NCBI GenBank assembly: GCA_937901335.1
Contig: CALCHC010000072.1
Span: 1-6,332 of the forward strand
Source: an uncultured Phascolarctobacterium sp.
GTDB lineage: Bacteria > Bacillota > Negativicutes > Acidaminococcales > Acidaminococcaceae
Length of the DNA stretch: 6,332 bases
Reading direction: 5' to 3'
Shown here: in pieces, positions 1 to 5,190 of the stretch
Layout: each line of letters starts with the position of its first letter
Numbering within the stretch: the stretch's first letter is position 1
The notes under the pieces: generated by a model
The model's database searches: none
What the model saw: only the letters and a program-made list of their open reading frames with translations
Told to the model about the DNA's origin: nothing
Translations under genes and position numbers: made by a program

Positions 1-863
1 CCTGCTGGAGTCATACCAAGTTCTTCTGTTCGTTTAGTGATTTGGTACATACCAATGGCAACGCCCTCGCCGTGAGTGTACTCTCCATAAGCGTAGTGCT
101 GTTCTACTGCATGACCAAGAGTGTGACCAAAGTTGAGAATACCACGGAGTCCGGTATCGAACTCATCTTCTTCAACAATGCGAGCCTTAATTGCGCAACA
201 AGTAGCTACAACACTACTAATATCTGTCAAAAGTTCGCTATCATCTGCATAGCCCGCAATCTTGTCAAAAAGGTTAGCATCTTGAATGCAACCATACTTA
301 ATAGCTTCTGCCAAGCCATCGTGCAAAAAGCGGACAGGCAAAGTGGAAAGTAAATTCGTGTCGATGAAAACACCCTTAGGTTGATAGAAAGCTCCTGCTA
401 AATTTTTGCCTGCTTTCAAATCTACTGCAACCTTACCGCCAACGCTACTATCTATTTGCGCCAGGAAAGAAGTCGGAACTTGCACGAAAGCAATGCCACG
501 CATAAAGCTTGCAGCGGCAAAACCACCTAAGTCACCTACAACGCCGCCACCTAAAGTTACCAGCACGTCGCTTCTGGTTAAACCGCTTTCTGCGATTTGT
601 TCCAGAACTTGGCTGAGCACTTGCATATTCTTGCTTTGCTCACCAGCTTCAATGGTAACGATAGTTGCAGGCAAGCCTGCTTCGTTTAAGGAATGTTGCA
701 ATTCTTCACCATACAAGGGAGCAACGTTAGTATCACTAACAATTACTGCTCGCTGTGCTTTAGGTACGAGAGCAGCAATCTTAGCACCAACAGTAGGCAG
801 TAAGCCTGCACCAATTTCTATATCATAAGCATGTTTTCCTAAATCAACATGAATCTTCTCCAT
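1..863 (-). CDS. aroB: 3-dehydroquinate synthase AroB (partial; C-terminus outside window)
   Basis: Converts DAHP to 3-dehydroquinate, the second step of the shikimate pathway, in the cytoplasm, using NAD and a divalent metal. The 287 visible residues show the family hallmarks: the NAD-binding glycine stretch LGGGVVGDLGG at residues 104-114, PTSFLAQIDSSVGGK at 130-144, GLAEAIKYG at 183-191 and FGHTLGHAVE at 245-254. The three expected metal ligands are Glu186, His247 and His264. Family members are usually about 350-360 residues, so roughly 70 C-terminal residues lie beyond base 1. The start ATG (863-861) shares its A with the TAA stop of tyrA (TAATG), which points to translational coupling and membership of the same operon. 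No promoter of its own is visible. Nothing looks degenerate. The identification is secure. Confidence 0.96.
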   Translation of the reverse strand, partial: MEKIHVDLGKHAYDIEIGAGLLPTVGAKIAALVPKAQRAVIVSDTNVAPLYGEELQHSLNEAGLPATIVTIEAGEQSKNMQVLSQVLEQIAESGLTRSDVLVTLGGGVVGDLGGFAAASFMRGIAFVQVPTSFLAQIDSSVGGKVAVDLKAGKNLAGAFYQPKGVFIDTNLLSTLPVRFLHDGLAEAIKYGCIQDANLFDKIAGYADDSELLTDISSVVATCCAIKARIVEEDEFDTGLRGILNFGHTLGHAVEQHYAYGEYTHGEGVAIGMYQITKRTEELGMTPA

Positions 864-1927
864 TAGTAGAGTTCCTTTCTTCTGGCTGCAGCTGTACGCA
901 TCATTTCCTTCATCTGCTCGCCATCACCTGCACGCAGCGCCTTACGCCACAAGTCAAGCTGTTCAATATATTTATCAATTTCGTCAGCAACTTTTTCCCT
1001 ATTAGCAAGGAACAAGCCGCACCACAATTCCGGGTTAATATCTGCAACACGAGAACCGTCCTTAAAGCTACCTGCTACGAAGAACTTAGTCTTATCGTTG
1101 TAAGAAATACTGTTCATCAAGGCAACTGCGGTAACGTGAGTAAGATTACTGGTATAGGCGATAATTCTATCGTGTTCTTCCGGAGTTACCCTAACAGTAT
1201 TGCGACAACCTAAAGCCATGGCGAATTTTTCCAACCATTGAATAGTGTCTTCGCGGTTGTGCTTTTCGGGAACGATAATGTAATTGGCGTCGCGGAAGAT
1301 TTCTGCTTCGCTCATTCCAAGGCCACTGCCTTGACGACCTGCCATGGGATGACCGGAAATAAATTCCATACCAACTTTCAATTCAGCGTGGGCATCTTTA
1401 GTCAAAGTACCTTTGATACCGGAAACATCTGTAATCAAAACATCGTCTTTAAAATATTGCACATTGTTACGGAGGAAATCCAAAACGCCTTCCGGATATA
1501 CCGCGCAAATGATAACATCTGCTTCGCGAAGTGCTTCGGTAGGTTCGTTCAAAACCAAGTTAGCAAGACCAAGACGTTGTACTTGCAGACAAACCTCTTT
1601 ATCTATTTCCACGGCAATAATATTTTTAACACCCAAGTTGCGTAAAGCCTTGGCGTAGGAGCCACCTATTAGCCCCATCCCAATAATGGCAAACTTTAAT
1701 TGTTCCCACTTAGTGCTTCTACCACGCTTGGTTATTTCTACTACTTGTTCAACAGCTTCATCTTTTAAGAAAGGCTCTTTGTCAAAGCCTGCAGTATCAC
1801 CAACAATGCCAAACAATGTAATATTAGCACCGCGGCTTTCGTGAATGATAAAGCCTTGGTTTTCTAAATTTACTCTAATTCGTAACTTGGCTTCTTCCGA
1901 AGCATCAGGTTTAAATACGATAATCAT
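863..1927 (-). CDS. tyrA: Prephenate dehydrogenase with N-terminal DAHP-synthase-type ferredoxin-like domain (FL-TyrA fusion)
   Basis: A 354-residue protein in two parts. Residues 1-65 are a ferredoxin-like (FL) regulatory domain of the kind found at the N-terminus of type I-beta DAHP synthases. By hand alignment without gaps it matches the FL domain of the neighbouring AroF1 at 38 of 65 positions. A short linker (66-76) leads to a complete TyrA domain that oxidatively decarboxylates prephenate to 4-hydroxyphenylpyruvate (tyrosine branch). Visible TyrA features are the Rossmann motif GMGLIGGS at 83-90, an acidic strand end (Glu107/Asp109) suggesting NAD use, TDVSG at 166-170, GHPMAG at 192-197, HD at 252-253 and His264. 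Ser169, His193 and His264 correspond to the catalytic Ser126, His147 and His217 of Aquifex aeolicus TyrA, from memory. No C-terminal ACT domain is present, so FL is the likely sensor. His29 and Ser31 in FL suggest tyrosine binding (inference). A GAAGGAAAG ribosome binding site precedes the start; aroF1 ends 24 bases upstream. Confidence 0.93.
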   Translation of the reverse strand: MIIVFKPDASEEAKLRIRVNLENQGFIIHESRGANITLFGIVGDTAGFDKEPFLKDEAVEQVVEITKRGRSTKWEQLKFAIIGMGLIGGSYAKALRNLGVKNIIAVEIDKEVCLQVQRLGLANLVLNEPTEALREADVIICAVYPEGVLDFLRNNVQYFKDDVLITDVSGIKGTLTKDAHAELKVGMEFISGHPMAGRQGSGLGMSEAEIFRDANYIIVPEKHNREDTIQWLEKFAMALGCRNTVRVTPEEHDRIIAYTSNLTHVTAVALMNSISYNDKTKFFVAGSFKDGSRVADINPELWCGLFLANREKVADEIDKYIEQLDLWRKALRAGDGEQMKEMMRTAAARRKELY

Positions 1928-1951
1928 AATTATCTTTCCTTCTATTATATA

Positions 1952-2965
1952 TTACAAATCTCTACCAACGATTTGTGCAATGCCTTTCAGTTCGCCCATC
2001 AGGTGAGCAAAGGTTTCCGGACGCAAGGATTGAGCGCCGTCACACAAAGCATGTTCAGGATCATTATGTACTTCAATAATCAAACCGTCAGCACCAACAG
2101 CAACTGCTGCTTTTGCCAAAGGTTCTACCATCCAAGATAAGCCGGCAGCGTGGGACGGGTCAACAATTACCGGTAAATGGCTCAGCTTTTTAACTGCAGG
2201 GATTGCACTTAAATCTAAAGTGTTACGGGTGAAAGATTCAAAAGTTCTGATACCGCGTTCACACAGGATAACGTTTTCGTTACCGCCTGCCATAATGTAT
2301 TCTGCGGACATAATCCATTCTTCAATGGTTGCAGAAAGACCACGTTTCAAAAGAATGGGAGTTTTAATTTTACCAAGCTCTTTCAAAAGCTCGAAGTTTT
2401 GCATATTGCGTGCGCCTACTTGGATAAGATCAACATCTTCTACGAAGCGTTCAATTTTATCTGCGCTCATAATTTCAGTTACGATAGGAAGACCAGTTTC
2501 AGCTTTAGCAGCTTTCAGGTAATCAAGACCAATTTCTTTTAAACCTTGGAAGCTGTACGGGGAAGTTCTAGGTTTAAACGCGCCGCCACGAAGCATGCTT
2601 GCGCCACCAAGTTTTACAGATTTAGCTACGCTAGTTACTTGCTCAACGCTTTCTACAGAACACGGACCTGCAATAACTTGCAACTTGCGACCGCCAATGG
2701 GAATACCTGCTACATTAACAATGCTATCTTCCGGATGGAACATACGGTTAGCACGTTTGAAAGGTTCTTGTACGCGCATAATTTTTTCGATGGAATCATC
2801 GGAAATCAAAGTACGCATATCAAAAGCACTGGTGTCACCAACAATGCCGTACAAAGTAACGTTCAAGCCATTACTTTCGTGGATTTGAAAGCCAACGTTT
2901 TCCAGTTTGGCTCTAATTCTCAGTTTTGCTTCTTGGGTTGCGCTAGGTTTAAATACGATAATCAT
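1952..2965 (-). CDS. aroF: DAHP synthase, type I-beta with FL allosteric domain (copy 1)
   Basis: Condenses phosphoenolpyruvate and erythrose 4-phosphate to DAHP, committing carbon to aromatic synthesis. It has 337 residues with no gaps against the T. maritima enzyme numbering as I know it. Metal ligands fall at Cys102 (in GPCSVES), His272 (DPSHAAG), Glu298 (IIEVH) and Asp309 (CDGAQS); the substrate-binding stretch KPRTSPYSFQG is at 131-141. Residues 1-65 are the ferredoxin-like regulatory domain. It carries His29 and Ser31, the positions reported to contact tyrosine in T. maritima, so tyrosine feedback inhibition is likely (inference). The start is supported by AAGGAG ten bases upstream of the ATG. 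It lies 24 bases before tyrA and 180 bases after aroF2, so it probably belongs to one transcript. The first 25 bases read on the plus strand around the start (2945-2969) are identical to those around the tyrA start (1907-1931), supporting descent of the tyrA FL domain from this copy. Confidence 0.96.
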   Translation of the reverse strand: MIIVFKPSATQEAKLRIRAKLENVGFQIHESNGLNVTLYGIVGDTSAFDMRTLISDDSIEKIMRVQEPFKRANRMFHPEDSIVNVAGIPIGGRKLQVIAGPCSVESVEQVTSVAKSVKLGGASMLRGGAFKPRTSPYSFQGLKEIGLDYLKAAKAETGLPIVTEIMSADKIERFVEDVDLIQVGARNMQNFELLKELGKIKTPILLKRGLSATIEEWIMSAEYIMAGGNENVILCERGIRTFESFTRNTLDLSAIPAVKKLSHLPVIVDPSHAAGLSWMVEPLAKAAVAVGADGLIIEVHNDPEHALCDGAQSLRPETFAHLMGELKGIAQIVGRDL

Positions 2966-2986
2966 AATTTGTTCGCTCCTTTACTA

Positions 2987-3010
2987 TGCTACAATTCTAC
3001 AATACTACTC
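2987..3010. repeat. Tandem octamer cluster B (three units, third degenerate)
   Basis: Three head-to-tail 8-base units read on the plus strand as TGCTACAA, TTCTACAA and TACTACTC (minus-strand unit TTGTAGWA). The cluster lies just upstream of the aroF1 ribosome binding site. A matching three-unit cluster is at 3057-3080. Its role is unknown: it could be a protein or RNA-binding array in the aroF2-aroF1 spacer, or simple slippage. Confidence 0.7.
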
Positions 3011-3015
3011 TATAG

Positions 3016-3033
3016 TTAAAGCGAAAGCTTTAA
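3016..3033. other. Small stem-loop between the octamer clusters
   Basis: A perfect 7-base-pair inverted repeat (TTAAAGC/GCTTTAA) with a four-base loop, placed between the two octamer clusters. In the operon transcript the loop reads UUUC. There is no U-tract, so it is not a terminator. It is short and AT-rich and may be chance. Confidence 0.3.
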
Positions 3034-3056
3034 ATAGACATTATTAAGTTTGCACA

Positions 3057-3080
3057 TTCTACAATACTACAATTCTACAA
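3057..3080. repeat. Tandem octamer cluster A (three units)
   Basis: Three contiguous 8-base units, on the minus strand TTGTAGAA, TTGTAGTA and TTGTAGAA. Two 14-base strings are shared exactly with cluster B: TTCTACAATACTAC (3057-3070 and 2995-3008) and CTACAATTCTACAA (3067-3080 and 2989-3002). The regular 8-base period and the duplication on both sides of the spacer set it apart from ordinary AT-rich sequence. Confidence 0.75.
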
Positions 3081-3098
3081 ACTGCTAAATTTATTATG

Positions 3099-3127
3099 AT
3101 AGCTCCCCTATTTTTAAGGGGAGCTAT
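3099..3127 (-). promoter_or_regulatory. Intercistronic hairpin after aroF2 (no U-tract)
   Basis: A perfect 11-base-pair stem (ATAGCTCCCCT with its complement) and a 7-base loop, starting 18 bases after the aroF2 stop. In the operon direction it is followed by CATAATAAATTT rather than a run of U, so it is a poor intrinsic terminator. A processing or stability element between the two aroF cistrons, or a partial terminator, would fit. No convincing promoter for aroF1 was found downstream of it. Confidence 0.6.
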
Positions 3128-3145
3128 ACATATTTTGAAGTTATC

Positions 3146-4159
3146 TTACAAGTCACGACCAACGATTTGTGCGATACCTTTCAGTTCGCCCATCAATCGT
3201 GCGAAGCGTTCCGGTTTCAAGGATTGTGCGCCGTCACATTTTGCGTGTTCAGGATCATTATGCACTTCAATCAACAAACCGTCTGCACCAACAGCGATTG
3301 CTGCTTTTGCCAAGGGTTCTACCATCCACCACAAGCCTGCTGCATGGGACGGGTCAACGATTACCGGCAAATGGCTCAGCTTTTTAACTGCGGGGATTGC
3401 GCTCAGGTCGAGAGTGTTGCGGGTGAAGGTTTCGAAAGTTCTTACACCACGTTCGCACAGGATAACGTTTTCGTTACCGCCTGCCATGATGTATTCTGCA
3501 GACATGATCCATTCTTCGATGGTAGCAGAAAGACCACGTTTCAAGAGAATCGGGGTTCTAGTTTTACCAAGCTCTTTCAAAAGCTCGAAGTTTTGCATAT
3601 TACGTGCGCCTACTTGGATAACATCAACATCTTCTACGAAGCGTTCAATTTTATCTGCACTCATGATTTCGGTTACGATGGGAAGACCAGTTTCTTCACG
3701 AGCAGCTTTCAGATAATCAAGACCAAGTTCTTTTAAACCTTGGAAGCTGTAGGGAGAAGTTCTAGGTTTGAAAGCACCGCCACGAAGCAAGCTAGCGCCA
3801 CCAAGTTTTACGGATTTAGCAACGGTAATTACTTGTTCTTCACTTTCTACGGAACAAGGGCCTGCCATTACTTGAATCTTGCGACCGCCAATGGGTACGC
3901 CTGCTACATTAATGATGCTGTCATCCGGATGGAAAGCACGGTTAGCGCGTTTGAAAGGTTCGGATACACGCAGTACTTTTTCAACGCAATCATAAATGCG
4001 GAGCATGTTAATGTCCAGCGCACTGGTATCACCAATAATACCGAAAATAGTGTTACCGATACCGGTAATTTCATTAATCATATAACCTTGGTTTTCAAGT
4101 TTTTCTTTAATACCTGCTTTAGTTTCATGGGGTGCATTGGGTTTGAATACGATTACCAT
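3146..4159 (-). CDS. aroF: DAHP synthase, type I-beta with divergent FL domain (copy 2, first structural gene)
   Basis: A second 337-residue DAHP synthase, colinear with copy 1 without gaps. All catalytic features are kept: Cys102, His272, Glu298, Asp309 and KPRTSPYSFQG at 131-141. By hand count the catalytic part (66-337) differs from copy 1 at 26 of 272 positions (about 90% identity), whereas the FL domain (1-65) matches at only 33 of 65 (about 51%). In FL, the tyrosine-contact positions of T. maritima, His29 and Ser31, are Asn29 and Ile31 here. This isozyme may therefore respond to another ligand (phenylalanine, for example) or to none (inference). One local change in the catalytic barrel is Trp277 for Ser277. 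The start has a strong AAAGGAGAG site nine bases upstream. It is the first enzyme gene after the leader-peptide attenuator at 4269-4475. Confidence 0.96.
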   Translation of the reverse strand: MVIVFKPNAPHETKAGIKEKLENQGYMINEITGIGNTIFGIIGDTSALDINMLRIYDCVEKVLRVSEPFKRANRAFHPDDSIINVAGVPIGGRKIQVMAGPCSVESEEQVITVAKSVKLGGASLLRGGAFKPRTSPYSFQGLKELGLDYLKAAREETGLPIVTEIMSADKIERFVEDVDVIQVGARNMQNFELLKELGKTRTPILLKRGLSATIEEWIMSAEYIMAGGNENVILCERGVRTFETFTRNTLDLSAIPAVKKLSHLPVIVDPSHAAGLWWMVEPLAKAAIAVGADGLLIEVHNDPEHAKCDGAQSLKPERFARLMGELKGIAQIVGRDL

Positions 4160-4235
4160 AAGATTTCTCTCCTTTGTTTTGTAAGCTTAAGATAGTGCTT
4201 TTAGTATTTTTCTTTAAACTTACTACCACGATTAT

Positions 4236-4251
4236 TTACCCCCCTGGGTAA
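4236..4251. other. Short GC stem in the aroF2 5' untranslated region
   Basis: TTACCC and GGGTAA form a 6-base-pair stem around a four-base loop, between the attenuator terminator and aroF2, about 75 bases before the start codon. It does not cover the ribosome binding site. Apart from this and the AAAGGAGAG site, I see nothing in the stretch 4160-4268. Confidence 0.3.
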
Positions 4252-4268
4252 TGTATCGCCGCTCGCTT

Positions 4269-4300
4269 AAAATAAAAAGGGCTCTCGTAAGAGAGCCCTT
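4269..4300 (-). terminator. Attenuator terminator of the aro operon
   Basis: In the operon direction, AAGGGCTCTC and GAGAGCCCTT form a perfect 10-base-pair stem with a TTAC loop, running straight into TTTATTTT. This is a textbook intrinsic terminator. It lies 110 bases before the aroF2 start codon and 73 bases after the stop codon of the leader peptide, so it ends transcription before any enzyme gene. That position makes it an attenuator rather than an end-of-gene signal. On the opposite strand the tail is TTGTAAAAAC, which is much weaker. Confidence 0.9.
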
Positions 4301-4373
4301 GTAAAAACATATCTGTTGAGGTAGCTAAACTAAACCTCGCTACCGAAAAAGGCACTGTTTACGACAAACTGCA
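4292..4373 (-). promoter_or_regulatory. Candidate antiterminator region of the leader RNA
   Basis: Alternative pairings are visible between the leader stop codon and the terminator. AGUGCCUUU (4356-4348) can pair with the 5' arm of the terminator, AAGGGCUCU (4300-4292): eight pairs, one of them G-U, and one mismatch. This would break the terminator. The pairing would enclose a perfect 6-base-pair hairpin, GGUAGC (4344-4339) with GCUACC (4325-4320), and a mini-stem AACA/UGUU. The antiterminator strand can itself be sequestered, weakly, by GUUU (4369-4366) pairing with AAAC (4360-4357), or by CACUG in the leader codons (4455-4451) pairing with CAGUG (4357-4353). This is hand folding without energies; the exact switch is uncertain. 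Confidence 0.5.
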
Positions 4374-4475
4374 TTATGAATTTTGGCAAGCAAAATAACC
4401 GGTGCTAAAGTAGTTTCTAAAGACCGGTGCAAAGTAGCCGTATTCAACTGCAGTGTTCTTTAAAACAATGTCCAT
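4374..4475 (-). CDS. Tyr/Phe-rich leader peptide of the aro operon attenuator
   Basis: A 33-residue open reading frame in the leader RNA, too short for routine gene calling. It contains EYGYFAPVFRNYFSTGYF (residues 11-28), with Tyr at 12, 14, 22 and 27 and Phe at 15, 19, 23 and 28, and no Trp. It sits between a strong promoter and an intrinsic terminator that precedes a DAHP synthase gene. This is the classic arrangement in which ribosome stalling at codons for a scarce amino acid lets an antiterminator form, as in enterobacterial pheA and trp leaders. The preferred start is the ATG at 4475-4473, six bases after AGGTGA. An in-frame ATG two codons earlier (4481) directly abuts AGGTGA and is too close to be used well. 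The stop is TAA at 4376-4374. The peptide itself probably has no function after synthesis. The function is inferred from composition and placement, both of which are strong. Confidence 0.85.
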   Translation of the reverse strand: MDIVLKNTAVEYGYFAPVFRNYFSTGYFACQNS

Positions 4476-4530
4476 TTTCATTCACCTGTAAGTAAAAATT
4501 ATGCCTTTGTGTTCAAAAGCTATTGTGGTA

Positions 4531-4559
4531 ATTCTACTCTTTTGGTGGACAACAGTCAA
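4531..4559 (-). promoter_or_regulatory. Sigma-70 type promoter of the aro operon
   Basis: TTGACT (-35, 4559-4554) and TAGAAT (-10, 4536-4531) are separated by exactly 17 bases. Transcription should begin near 4524, about 50 bases before the leader peptide start and 365 bases before aroF2. This is the best promoter match in the window and the only clear one for the operon. Confidence 0.85.
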
Positions 4560-4644
4560 GCAAAATGCAATATTTGGTTTTAAATTTACTTTTTGCAAAA
4601 GGAAGTGTAAAGTTTTTAACAGATAAACTTATTAAAATGTAAAC

Positions 4645-4977
4645 TTAACTCACGCCATAGACAACTTCAAAATCTAAACAATAGCTACGCAACAAGCCAA
4701 GCTGTTCATGATTTTTATCATATTCTTTGGCATCGCCTGCTACCAACTGAACTACTATCTTTCCTTTTTGGGCAGCAGTAACCATTTCTACAACTACCTT
4801 CTCTAAAGAAAGTCCTGCACTATTAAAAAATTCACAACCATCTTTAGCATAATCTAACAGCTGTAAATTAATCGGCGGTTCCGGATAAATAATCAAATCT
4901 GCTAACTCTATCAAATCCAATCCTTTAACCGTAATCAAATCCAAAGGACCAGGTCCAGCACCAATAAAATAAATCAT
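4645..4977 (-). pseudogene. Truncated tetrapyrrole (precorrin-4/cobalt-precorrin-4) methylase fragment, CbiF/CobM-like
   Basis: A 110-residue open reading frame resembling the N-terminal half of SAM-dependent corrin methylases. Residues 2-19 (IYFIGAGPGPLDLITVKG) match the family's opening motif, usually GxGPGDPxLITxKG. ADLIIYPEP at 26-34 and the helix before QKGKIVVQLVAGD (70-82) follow the family layout. The usual SGDPSLYG motif is eroded to AGDAKEYD (80-87). The frame ends at EVVYGVS, exactly where intact proteins read PGVSS and continue for about 140 more residues (usual length about 250). No homologous sequence is seen after the stop in any frame, so this looks like a C-terminal loss rather than a simple frameshift. 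A good AAAGGTGAGG site eight bases upstream of the ATG suggests it may still be translated. Methylase activity is unlikely, because the active site lies between the two lobes. It could be a retained small protein with another role. Confidence 0.65.
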
Positions 4978-5038
4978 CCTTTTTACCTCACCTTTCCAAA
5001 CAAATAATATCCATCGGAATCCTATTGTGTTGTAAATT

Positions 5039-5069
5039 ATTGTAAACTATATACTTAGTATATACTCAA
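5039..5069 (-). promoter_or_regulatory. Candidate promoter with dyad operator in a 19-base spacer
   Basis: TTGAGT (5069-5064) and TACAAT (5044-5039) lie 19 bases apart. A perfect 17-base palindrome (5048-5064; arms TATATACT/AGTATATA around one base) fills almost the whole spacer. Long spacers carrying a centred dyad are characteristic of promoters activated by MerR-family regulators (established knowledge). Applying that here is inference, since the palindrome is very AT-rich and no regulator gene is in view. It would drive the methylase fragment, whose start is about 60 bases downstream. Confidence 0.4.
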
Positions 5070-5098
5070 GCTATTTTTATAAATCTCAAAGCACCATA

Positions 5099-5138
5099 CA
5101 CAAATGAGCTGTTCTTTTACAAGAACAGCTCATTTGTG
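5099..5138. repeat. Perfect 18-bp inverted repeat with 4-base loop
   Basis: The arms at 5099-5116 and 5121-5138 are exactly complementary, with a TTAC loop. The GC-richer core (GAGCTGTTCTT and complement) is followed on either strand only by ATTTGTG, not a clean T-run. It lies between the terminator of the small exported protein and the promoter candidate for the methylase fragment. The best guess is a weak bidirectional terminator or insulating hairpin; it could also be a small repeat element found elsewhere in the genome. Confidence 0.7.
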
Positions 5139-5158
5139 GTGGAGAAGTGTAGTATATG

Positions 5159-5184
5159 AAAAAGCCTACAAGAATAGGCGTTTT
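5159..5184 (-). terminator. Intrinsic terminator of the small exported protein gene
   Basis: In the gene's direction, GCCTA and TAGGC (5179-5175 and 5168-5164) form a 5-base-pair stem with a six-base loop, followed immediately by TTTTT. It begins seven bases after the stop codon at 5191. The stem is short, so termination may be partial. Confidence 0.65.
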
Positions 5185-5190
5185 CCCATA

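Noticed and set aside
2987..3080. TRAP binding site, because the minus strand carries repeated UAG triplets
   Set aside because: The triplets are spaced five bases apart, not the two to three required for TRAP, and there are only about six of them in two groups.
2987..3080. CRISPR-like array
   Set aside because: The units are 8 bases, contiguous and without spacers; there are no cas genes in view.
2966..3098. Independent promoter for aroF1
   Set aside because: AT-rich hexamers such as TAATAA and TATAGA occur, but none has a TTGACA-like partner at 16-18 bases.
3096..3736. Long plus-strand open frames (206 and 189 codons) opposite aroF2, and similar ones opposite aroF1, aroB and tyrA
   Set aside because: They lie antisense to well-supported enzyme genes, have no family resemblance, and recur at matching places opposite both aroF copies simply because the two genes are paralogous.
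4479..4481. Upstream ATG as the leader peptide start
   Set aside because: It directly abuts the AGGTGA site with no spacing; the in-frame ATG at 4475-4473 has a six-base spacing.
4269..4524. T-box riboswitch ahead of aroF2
   Set aside because: The conserved T-box sequence (AGGGUGGNACCGCG-like) is absent from the leader, whereas a translated Tyr/Phe-rich ORF with terminator and antiterminator explains the region.
4560..4645. Frameshifted C-terminal half of the corrin methylase after the stop codon
   Set aside because: The 85 AT-rich bases after the stop hold no recognisable methylase sequence in any frame, and the aro promoter begins there.
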